From an uncultured Desulfovibrionaceae bacterium (lineage in GTDB: Bacteria; Desulfobacterota; Desulfovibrionia; Desulfovibrionales; Desulfovibrionaceae), in assembly GCA_947037905.1 (NCBI GenBank), contig CAMQUX010000078.1:1-6606 (forward strand): a stretch of 6,606 nt of DNA, written 5' to 3'. Shown here one piece after another: positions 1 through 5,324 of this stretch. Both the position numbers and the translations under genes were made by a program. A model generated the notes under the pieces. It did not search any database, was not told the DNA's origin, and worked only from the letters and a program-made list of their open reading frames with translations. The stretch's first letter is position 1. Every line of letters starts with the position of its first letter.

Positions 1-348
1 TGTTCGTATGTTGACATTTCGACTAGCAAAGACAGTTTTAACTACGGCACAAGAGCTTATTCCATCAACATCATAATCTCCCCAAACCGCTATTTTATCA
101 CCTTTTTCTAGGCTCGCTACTATTTTTTTTGCAGCGTCTGCTACATTTGGAATAACAGCAGGACGCTCAAAATCTTGCAGACGAGCTTTGAGATAAAAGC
201 TCATATCTTCTTCTTTTACATAGCCTCGATTATAAAGAATATTCACAAGCAAAGATGATACAGCTAAATTTTTACTAATTTTCTGTATTTCTTCTCTTAC
301 TGCTGGTAATTGCTCTTGTTCTGTTCTTAACTGCCATTTACAATTCAT
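1..348 (-). CDS. recJ: Single-stranded-DNA-specific exonuclease RecJ, N-terminal part (cut by window edge)
   Basis: This frame starts at the ATG at 348-346 and stays open for 116 codons to the window edge, so the 3' part of the gene is missing. The N-terminus (MNCKWQLRTEQEQ) is followed by a helical segment and, at residues 87-99, AVWGDYDVDGISS. That is motif I of the DHH phosphoesterase superfamily in its RecJ form, and its aspartates bind the catalytic metal ions. RecJ degrades single-stranded DNA 5' to 3' in the cytoplasm during recombination and mismatch repair. A typical RecJ has roughly 550-600 residues, so about a fifth is visible. An AAAAGGAA ribosome binding site lies about 5 nt before the start. 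The gene is the last of the minus-strand series, but a terminator separates it from the TPR gene, so it may have its own promoter or depend on readthrough. The family call is secure. Whether the rest of the gene is intact cannot be seen. Confidence 0.9.
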   Translation of the reverse strand, partial: MNCKWQLRTEQEQLPAVREEIQKISKNLAVSSLLVNILYNRGYVKEEDMSFYLKARLQDFERPAVIPNVADAAKKIVASLEKGDKIAVWGDYDVDGISSCAVVKTVFASRNVNIRT

Positions 349-382
349 TATATTCCTTTTCTGTATCACATTTATTACTAAC

Positions 383-409
383 AAAAAAGGAAACCTTGGT
401 TTCCTTTTT
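383..409 (-). terminator. Rho-independent terminator after the TPR gene
   Basis: A perfect 12-bp stem pairs 384-395 with 398-409. The inner GGAAACC/GGTTTCC part is G+C-containing, and the apical loop is AA, or four bases if the last pair opens. Read on the minus strand, the stem ends in six consecutive T residues (388-383). It starts 12 nt past the stop codon of the TPR gene and 35 nt before the recJ start, which is the expected place for an intrinsic terminator of the yicC-to-TPR series. The plus-strand reading lacks an immediate T-run outside the stem and has no gene to terminate. Confidence 0.85.
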
Positions 410-420
410 ATAAGATTTTT

Positions 421-1176
421 TTAAGCTTTTTTTGTATCATCTTTTTCTAAAAAGGCTAAAAATTGTTTCGCCTCTGTATGTGAAGGAGATATTGCTAAGG
501 TTTTATTTAAATAATCTTTCGTGCTTGCTTTATCTTGTAGCCCATAATGTACACGTGCTATATTATATAAAAGATTCTCATCTTTTTCTTTACTTAACTC
601 ATCTGCACGCATGTAATATTCTAATGCCTCAGTATATAATTTATTTTGACGCAAACTTATTCCAAATTTATTAAATAAATGCTTATGCACATCATCAAAT
701 GCTGCATCAAGTATCACTATTCTTTCAAATATATCTTTTGCTTTCTGTGTTTCGCCTCTTTCTAAAAAAATAAATCCGAGCCCAAAATTTGCTCGCACGT
801 GTGTTTCATCTAACTCTAGCGCTGATTCAAATTCAAATTCTGCACTATAAAGAGCTCCACTTTCACGCAATTCTTCGCCCCGACTTACAGCTTCTTCTAA
901 TTCTTTCATTTTAGGAAAAACTTTCTGCACGTACATTTCTGGCTCGGGCGAATAGTTTTCAAAAAATTCATCATCTTTCACTTCACGTGGTGGGCCTACT
1001 GGCACATTTCGAGAGTTAATCATTTGAAGATGATATGTACCTTTTTCTACTTCTTGTGCAAAATTATAGATTTTTTGAATCTTTTTACGCTGTGTTGTTC
1101 CTGTTCCTACTTTACTTATTACTTGAGCAGAAAATACACCGTGTATAAGATCATATCCTTCATTATCAGTACTCAT
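421..1176 (-). CDS. Tetratricopeptide-repeat protein, Desulfovibrio-type, function unknown
   Basis: The 251-residue product has two parts. Residues 12-45 (HGVFSAQ, then KVGTGTTQRKKIQKIYNFAQE) form a basic, glycine/threonine-containing block that I associate with a TPR protein next to pyrF and recJ in Desulfovibrio relatives. Residues about 93-234 hold roughly four TPR units, with the W/L-G-Y-A-F-A-P-like spacing visible in ANFGLGFIFLERGETQKAKDIFERIV (129-154), FGISLRQNKLYTEALEYYMRA (171-191) and LYNIARVHYGLQDKASTKDY (203-222). There is no signal peptide or membrane segment, so it is probably cytoplasmic. TPRs bind partner proteins, but the partner is unknown. The ATG is preceded by GAGAGGAA with about 9 nt spacing. 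The gene begins 37 nt after pyrF and ends at the terminator at 383-409, so it looks like the last member of that transcript. The TPR call is firm. No enzymatic role can be assigned. Confidence 0.85.
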   Translation of the reverse strand: MSTDNEGYDLIHGVFSAQVISKVGTGTTQRKKIQKIYNFAQEVEKGTYHLQMINSRNVPVGPPREVKDDEFFENYSPEPEMYVQKVFPKMKELEEAVSRGEELRESGALYSAEFEFESALELDETHVRANFGLGFIFLERGETQKAKDIFERIVILDAAFDDVHKHLFNKFGISLRQNKLYTEALEYYMRADELSKEKDENLLYNIARVHYGLQDKASTKDYLNKTLAISPSHTEAKQFLAFLEKDDTKKA

Positions 1177-1213
1177 TTAATTCATTCCTCTCATATTATT
1201 CTTGCTCGATAAT

Positions 1214-1900
1214 TTATTCTAATTCTTTATAAATATTATCTAATGCGAATATGACATTATCTGCTTTTGTTAAAGGTCTTCCAATAACCATATAATCCGC
1301 ACAAAGCTTCTTTGCCTCTGACACAGTAACTATTCGTTTCTGATCATTAACATTCGCACCTTGTGGACGTATTCCTGGGCAGAGACATAAAAAATCTTTG
1401 CTCGTTTTTTCTTTAATTAATGGAACTTCTAGTGCAGAACAAACTACCCCATCTAGTCCCCATTTATGAGTATTTTCTGCTAAACTTACCACCAACTCTT
1501 TTGTATCCTCTTTTATAGAAAAAGGGAAATCTATTTTCTCCATACTTGTGAGTACAGTAACAGCTAAAATAAGTGCATCATTTCTTTTAGCATCTTCTCT
1601 GCCAAGTAAAGCAGCGTTTGCCATGGCTTCTCCCCCTAGGGAGTGAATATTTATCATATCCGCACCTGCTCGTAAAATGGAACGAACTGCACCTCGTACG
1701 GTATTTGGAATATCAAAAAATTTTAAATCTACAAATATTTTAAATCCCATTTTATGTAAATCTGATATAATTTTAGGCCCTTCTGCGCTATATAATTCTA
1801 AGCCCACCTTCACCCAAGAAACTCGGTCTTGCAATTTTTCGCAAAATAAAAGAGTTTCTTCTTTTGAACCAAAATCTAATGCTACTACTAGTTTAGGCAT
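1214..1900 (-). CDS. pyrF: Orotidine 5'-phosphate decarboxylase
   Basis: PyrF converts orotidine 5'-monophosphate to UMP plus CO2, the last step of de novo pyrimidine synthesis, in the cytoplasm. The 228 residues match the usual bacterial length. The catalytic charged network is complete: D9 in VALDF, K31 in KVGLEL, and D58, K60 and D63 in the signature VDLKFFDIPNTV (57-68). Further conserved pieces are NIHSLGG (84-90), VTVLTSM (114-120), CPGIRP (174-179) and the phosphate-gripping IGRPL with R208. The ATG lies only 1 nt beyond the gmk stop. Its ribosome binding site (GGTGGGG, about 9 nt upstream) sits inside the last gmk codons, so translation of the two genes is probably coupled. It is followed after 37 nt by the TPR gene. 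Nothing suggests damage. Confidence 0.98.
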   Translation of the reverse strand: MPKLVVALDFGSKEETLLFCEKLQDRVSWVKVGLELYSAEGPKIISDLHKMGFKIFVDLKFFDIPNTVRGAVRSILRAGADMINIHSLGGEAMANAALLGREDAKRNDALILAVTVLTSMEKIDFPFSIKEDTKELVVSLAENTHKWGLDGVVCSALEVPLIKEKTSKDFLCLCPGIRPQGANVNDQKRIVTVSEAKKLCADYMVIGRPLTKADNVIFALDNIYKELE

Positions 1901-1901
1901 T

Positions 1902-2522
1902 TTACTTACCCCACCTGTCTATTTGCTCTTGCCACATTTGTTTATTAAATTTCACTGAAGATTTTGCTGCCTTATATATGTCAGATAAACCCTCATATGC
2001 TTTCTTTAGATCATTGTTTACTAAAATATATGAAAATTCAAGCGCTTTTTTTATTTCTTCTTCCGCGTTTTCTAAACGGTGTAATATGGACTCTTCGCTG
2101 TCTGTTTTGCGCTGATAAAGGCGTGTTGCTAGCTCTTCTTTGCTTGGTGGAAGAATGAAAATATAGAGCGCATTTGGATAGTGTTTTCGCAGAAGCTCTG
2201 CACCTTGTATGTCTATATCAAACAAAACATCCTTTCCAGCTGTCAATAATTCACTTACCTGCTCTTTAGATGTTCCATAATAATTGCCATGAACTTCTGC
2301 ACTTTCAGCAAAAAAATCTGCCGCTCGTAAAGATAAAAAATCTTCTTTCGACACAAAAAAGTACTCACGCCCATGCTGTTCGCCGTACCGTGCGGCTCTT
2401 GTTGTGTATGATATTGAAAATGATATTTCTGGAAAATCTTTCAATAAAAAATTTATAAGTGTGCTTTTACCAGCTCCTGAAGGGGCACAAATTATAATTA
2501 CTAAACCACTACGAACACACAT
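1902..2522 (-). CDS. gmk: Guanylate kinase
   Basis: Gmk phosphorylates GMP to GDP with ATP, feeding GTP, dGTP and (p)ppGpp synthesis, and is normally essential. The 206-residue length is standard. The P-loop is APSGAGKST (13-21). The GMP-binding region begins SYTTR (38-42), where the family usually has S-x-TTR-xPRxGE, and continues to GREYFFVS (51-58). E73, VHGNYYGTS (77-85), FDIDIQG (101-107), FILPPS (122-127) and the C-terminal VNNDL (168-172) follow in the expected order. RAARYGE replaces the common RxPRxGE, so one proline is missing, which looks like ordinary divergence. The start is fixed by an in-frame stop 16-18 nt upstream and by a GGGA site about 6 nt before the ATG. The gene lies 59 nt after yicC and 1 nt before pyrF, as part of one probable operon. 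Confidence 0.97.
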   Translation of the reverse strand: MCVRSGLVIIICAPSGAGKSTLINFLLKDFPEISFSISYTTRAARYGEQHGREYFFVSKEDFLSLRAADFFAESAEVHGNYYGTSKEQVSELLTAGKDVLFDIDIQGAELLRKHYPNALYIFILPPSKEELATRLYQRKTDSEESILHRLENAEEEIKKALEFSYILVNNDLKKAYEGLSDIYKAAKSSVKFNKQMWQEQIDRWGK

Positions 2523-2581
2523 ATTATTCCCATTCCATTAGTTTTTATTAAAAAATTACTCATAAAATTGCACTGTCACTT

Positions 2582-3457
2582 TTACGCAATATTTTGTATT
2601 TGCTCACGAAAACGCTCGAGCTCTGCCTTAAAATCTACTGCTAAGCGACTTATTTCTATATCTTGCGATTTATTATTGCATGTGTTTATCTCTCTATACA
2701 CCTCTTGCACTAAAAAATCTAGCCGTTTCCCATTGTTCCCTTCACTTTGTAGAATATCAAGCAAACGTGCAAGATGCGAGTCTAATCTTGTGAGTTCTTC
2801 TGATACATCTAAACGATCAGTTAAAATTGCTACCTCTTGGAGAATTCGCTCTGGAGATAAATCTATCTGCCCTATTAAGTCTTTAATTCGCTCTTCTAAA
2901 TTTTCTTTTTTTGTTGCTAGTATTTGAGGTAATCTTTCACCAATAGCCTTACGATAAGCTATTAATGTATGCACTCGCTGTGTTAAATCTTTCTCGATAT
3001 TTGCACCTTCTAAGCTTGTTGATTCTTCCCAGTTTTTTAGCGCAAGCACAAGCCCCTCTGTTAGATTCTTTTGCAATTCTTTTGATGAAGCGCTTTCTTT
3101 ATCTTTCCACAAAAAGCTCATACCTAAAAATCTGTTATAATCTGGCACGAAAGTATGCCCTCGTTTTTGCGCAAATTTCTCCATTTCTTCCACTAAAATA
3201 TCTGCTTGTAGCTCATTGAAACTTATAGACTGCAATTCTGCTGAAAGTAACTCTACATGTAAATTTATTTCTACCCGTCCACGTTTGCCAACAACACGAA
3301 CTTCTTTTTCCCACTCGGACTCTAAGCTACGAAGATAAAATGGAACTCGCCATTTTACATCTAAAAATTTTCCGTTGACACTTTTTATTTCCCAAACTTG
3401 TGCCCATTCGGAATTTGACTCTTCAAATTTACCGTAACCTGTCATACTTTGTAGCAT
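2582..3457 (-). CDS. yicC: YicC/YloC family endoribonuclease
   Basis: The 291-residue product has the full layout of the YicC family. The N-terminus carries SMTGYG (4-9) and the block EIKSVNGKFLDVKWRVP (23-39). A variable helical middle follows. The C-terminal DUF1732 region has E-LTRLDSHL (221-229), KRLDFLVQEVYREINT (244-259) followed by CNNKSQD (260-266), and the terminal REQIQNI (284-290). Members from E. coli and Bacillus are endoribonucleases, and the E. coli protein has been tied to small-RNA turnover. The target here is unknown. The start ATG has a GAGG site 6 nt upstream and gives the expected few residues before SMTG. The gene stands next to gmk, a pairing seen in many bacteria. The upstream 138 nt to mtaB is AT-rich and may carry a promoter, but I could not identify one convincingly. 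Confidence 0.95.
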   Translation of the reverse strand: MLQSMTGYGKFEESNSEWAQVWEIKSVNGKFLDVKWRVPFYLRSLESEWEKEVRVVGKRGRVEINLHVELLSAELQSISFNELQADILVEEMEKFAQKRGHTFVPDYNRFLGMSFLWKDKESASSKELQKNLTEGLVLALKNWEESTSLEGANIEKDLTQRVHTLIAYRKAIGERLPQILATKKENLEERIKDLIGQIDLSPERILQEVAILTDRLDVSEELTRLDSHLARLLDILQSEGNNGKRLDFLVQEVYREINTCNNKSQDIEISRLAVDFKAELERFREQIQNIA

Positions 3458-3478
3458 TATTACCTCGATATATTACTT

Positions 3479-3499
3479 TTCTTATTTCTTATTTCTTAT
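3479..3499. repeat. Perfect 7-bp x3 tandem repeat upstream of yicC
   Basis: Three identical copies of TTCTTAT (plus strand; ATAAGAA on the coding strand) stand head to tail, ending 21 nt before the yicC start. They lie in the 138-nt spacer between mtaB and yicC. This spacer is otherwise AT-rich and holds no gene, tRNA or clear terminator. The repeat is short and could have arisen by slippage. A change in copy number would shift the spacing in the yicC leader. Confidence 0.75.
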
Positions 3500-3595
3500 C
3501 TTTTATATTTACACAGATACTAATAATCTTCATCATTTATTTGCTCGTGAAATTTTTTCGAAGCTCTTTTTATTATGCTGATATTTCTTTTTATT

Positions 3596-4903
3596 TTATC
3601 TTGATGGTTCGCAAATTATTTTATTTTCTTCAACTCTCTGTGGTTTTGCAAAAATAAGCTCTTTTGGTCTATGATTTCCGCTTACTATACAGGTAGTATA
3701 ATATTCACTCACACCTTTGCCTTCAGTATTTTGAATTAACACTGCTAGCTGTTCTTGCTTTGTGAGTTTTTTTAAAAATTCTTGCTGCTTTTTTTCTATT
3801 ATCGCACGCAGTATCTTTGCACGTTCTTTTCTTACTACTACCGGCAATTGTTCTGTATATTCTGCTGCTTTTGTTTGCGGGCGCTCTGAATACGGGAAAA
3901 TATGCCCGTAAGTTAACGGCAAGTTTTCTATATACGTCTTTGTTTTTAAAAAAGATTCTTCACTCTCGCCAGAAAAACCTGTTATAAAGTCTGCACCAAG
4001 TGCATAGAGCGACCAAATATTTGATAAAGATTTAAGAAAATCATCTACACTTTTAAGTGAATAATGTCCTCTACCCATACGATTTAGAATGAATTCATCG
4101 CCACTTTGCAATGATATATGTAAATGCGGAACAAATAACGTGCTTTGAGAAAAAAACTTGAGTGCTTCTTCTCCTAACTGGCTTGGATCTAAGGAACTTA
4201 TGCGAAAACGGATCTGATTTTTTTTGCTTGAAAATTTTTCTTCGATACTTTCAAGTAAATTCCAAAAATTTCTTTTTTCTGCAAAATCTTTCCCAAATAA
4301 TCGCAGATTTATTCCACTGAGTATTATCTCGTGAAAACCAGCATCTATTAATCGTTCTATTTCTTTTAATATATCTGATTCTTGCCGACTGACACTTGCT
4401 CCTCGTGTATACGGAACAATACAGTATGTGCAAAAATGCGAGCAACCATCTTGTATTTTTACCACTGCCCGAGTGCGATTATAGTCTGAAAGTTGGAAAA
4501 GAGGAAAGTGTAAATCTGTTCCTATTTTTTTGTCTTCTTCTCGCAAAAGAGCGTGTTTAAAAGAAGAAATATTTTGTTCTGAGAGTGCTAAAAGTTGTTC
4601 TTTATTACTTTGCGCTATAACAGATTCAACGCCTGCCAAATCTTTTAATTCTTCTGCAAATAACTGTGCGGCACAACCTGTTATGTATATTTTAGCAAGG
4701 GCATTTTTTTTATGTATTCTGCGAACAAGAGCGTGTAGTTCTGTAACAGTCTCACTTGTTACAGCGCAAGAATTAACAAGTATAAAATCTGCATTTTCTA
4801 CTTGTTTTTCTTCACTCAAACCAGATTTTTCCCACTGCTCTTTGAGCGCTTGGCTTTCATACTGATTAATTTTGCAACCCATTGTTACAATATAAAATTT
4901 CAT
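3596..4903 (-). CDS. mtaB: tRNA (N6-L-threonylcarbamoyladenosine(37)-C2)-methylthiotransferase MtaB
   Basis: This is a radical-SAM methylthiotransferase of the MiaB/RimO/MtaB family, which adds a methylthio group to t6A37 in tRNAs reading ANN codons. The 435 residues hold the N-terminal UPF0004 domain with its three cluster cysteines: C10 in MGCKINQYES, C46 in NSCAVT and C77 in ITGCAAQ. The radical-SAM core follows, with C154-x3-C158-x2-C161 in DGCSHFCTYCIVPYTRG. Then come HLHISLQSGDEFILNRMGRGH (260-280) and FPYSERPQTKAA (336-347), and last a short TRAM-like tail (about 385-435). GCK-NQYES and the absence of a long TRAM favour MtaB over MiaB (usually GCQMN) or RimO. An AAGGAA site lies 7 nt before the ATG. 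The gene follows the repeat-filled gap after mnmA and precedes yicC by 138 nt. It appears intact. Confidence 0.95.
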   Translation of the reverse strand: MKFYIVTMGCKINQYESQALKEQWEKSGLSEEKQVENADFILVNSCAVTSETVTELHALVRRIHKKNALAKIYITGCAAQLFAEELKDLAGVESVIAQSNKEQLLALSEQNISSFKHALLREEDKKIGTDLHFPLFQLSDYNRTRAVVKIQDGCSHFCTYCIVPYTRGASVSRQESDILKEIERLIDAGFHEIILSGINLRLFGKDFAEKRNFWNLLESIEEKFSSKKNQIRFRISSLDPSQLGEEALKFFSQSTLFVPHLHISLQSGDEFILNRMGRGHYSLKSVDDFLKSLSNIWSLYALGADFITGFSGESEESFLKTKTYIENLPLTYGHIFPYSERPQTKAAEYTEQLPVVVRKERAKILRAIIEKKQQEFLKKLTKQEQLAVLIQNTEGKGVSEYYTTCIVSGNHRPKELIFAKPQRVEENKIICEPSR

Positions 4904-4993
4904 ATAAATTCCTTACAAACCATGTATTATTTATTCACTTCTGCTGATACAATTCGCATTTTTGTTCATTTTTTTATTTATTTTACACATAAG

Positions 4994-5119
4994 TTTTTAA
5001 TCATCTTTGCGCTATTGTTTAACTATCTTTTTGATAAGCTTTAACTATTTTTGCACTATTCTTAGGCATTTTTGTATAATTCTTAGCTACTTTTGCGCTA
5101 TTCTTAGGCATTTTTACAC
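4994..5119. repeat. Degenerate 21-bp tandem repeat, about six units
   Basis: Cutting the plus strand every 21 bases from 4994 gives six related units starting at 4994, 5015, 5036, 5057, 5078 and 5099. Units 4 and 6 (from 5057 and 5099) share TATTCTTAGGCATTTTT exactly. Units 3 and 5 carry the alternative AACTATTTTTGCAC / AGCTACTTTTGCGC form, so the best match is between alternate units, 42 bp apart. The first unit is displaced by about 2 nt. The core ATTCTTAG or its variant recurs in each of the last three units. The period is a multiple of three, and the minus strand of units 2-6 stays open in one frame. Confidence 0.8.
5019..5111 (-). other. Possible small or relict ORF encoding a lysine-rich seven-residue repeat
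   Basis: One minus-strand frame across the 21-bp array is open from an in-frame stop at 5150-5148 to a stop at 5021-5019. From the ATG at 5111 it would give 30 residues arranged in sevens: MPKNSAK, VAKNYTK, MPKNSAK, IVKAYQK, then DS. Lysine is fixed at positions 3 and 7, and the peptide is strongly basic. Just beyond the stop, in another frame (5019-4978), the related NNSAKMIKN appears, as if a small indel broke a longer repeat. No good ribosome binding site precedes the ATG, and the frame is short. I cannot tell a real small gene from a pseudogene end or a chance open frame in a repeat. No function is proposed. Confidence 0.25.
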
Positions 5120-5209
5120 GAATTCTATTCTTATTCTCTCGTTTAATTTATAATATAAGAATATTTTATAATTTGAGCATATTTTATTTTGTAAATAAAA
5201 AGATAACAG

Positions 5210-5324
5210 TCTATTTATTCTCACATTAACCTATTTATCTTCATATTTACCTATTTATCTTCATATTTGCTACTTGCTCTTACACCAAGCTATGTATTAT
5301 TAGCCTATTTATTCTCGCAAATAA
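5210..5324. repeat. Degenerate 20-bp tandem repeat running into the 3' end of mnmA
   Basis: Two near-identical 20-bp units, differing only in the last base, start at 5230 and 5250 (CCTATTTATCTTCATATTT). A weaker copy starts at 5210 (TCTATTTATTCTCACATTAA). Further degenerate copies follow from about 5269 (GCTACTTGCTCTTAC) and 5289 (GCTATGTATTATTAG). A final copy begins at 5304, and its CTATTTATTCTC (5305-5316) exactly matches 5211-5222. Those last 12 bases are the complement of the final three mnmA sense codons plus its stop. All three minus-strand frames of the repeat contain stops, so the array outside mnmA is non-coding. Confidence 0.75.

Larger units (their letters stand above)
4904..5304. 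other. 401-nt AT-rich region without a convincing gene, containing two tandem-repeat arrays
   Basis: This is the largest gap between genes. It lies between the stop of mnmA and the start of mtaB, both read on the minus strand. It contains a 21-bp degenerate array (4994-5119), an AT-rich middle (5120-5209) with an 8-bp all-A/T inverted repeat (5182-5189 with 5193-5200), and a 20-bp array (5210 into mnmA). No tRNA, transposase fragment or strong terminator is visible. The plus strand is T-rich, and its open frames read as hydrophobic low-complexity peptides, best explained as composition artefacts. A minus-strand lysine-rich frame inside the 21-bp array is listed separately. The region could be a decaying gene, a repeat-expanded spacer, or both. 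Confidence 0.7.

Noticed and set aside
3541..3575. Plus-strand imperfect hairpin (GCTCG...CGAAGC) followed by TCTTTTTA as a terminator
   Set aside because: The stem needs bulges, and no plus-strand gene ends there. The minus-strand reading has no T-run after the stem.
3536..3595. Lysine-rich in-frame continuation after the mtaB stop (NKKKYQHNKKSFEKISRANK)
   Set aside because: MtaB already ends after its TRAM-like tail at normal length. The A-rich spacer easily gives a short open lysine-rich frame, so a recent truncation is not supported.
4924..4952. Possible promoter for mtaB: TTGTAT, 17 nt, TAATAC on the minus strand
   Set aside because: Each hexamer matches the sigma-70 consensus at only about three of six positions, and such matches are common in AT-rich sequence.
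4922..5044. Plus-strand hydrophobic frame from the ATG at 4922 (MYYLFTSADTIRIF...) to the stop at 5042-5044
   Set aside because: It is rich in F, I and L only because the plus strand is T-rich here. It has no ribosome binding site and overlaps the repeat array; the frame extends back into mtaB on the opposite strand.
5182..5200. 8-bp inverted repeat TTTTATTT/AAATAAAA as an mnmA terminator
   Set aside because: The stem is entirely A/T, lies more than 100 nt past mnmA, and is not followed by a T-run on the minus strand.
4994..5324. CRISPR array
   Set aside because: The units are directly adjacent with no unique spacers of uniform length, are degenerate, and have no cas gene nearby.
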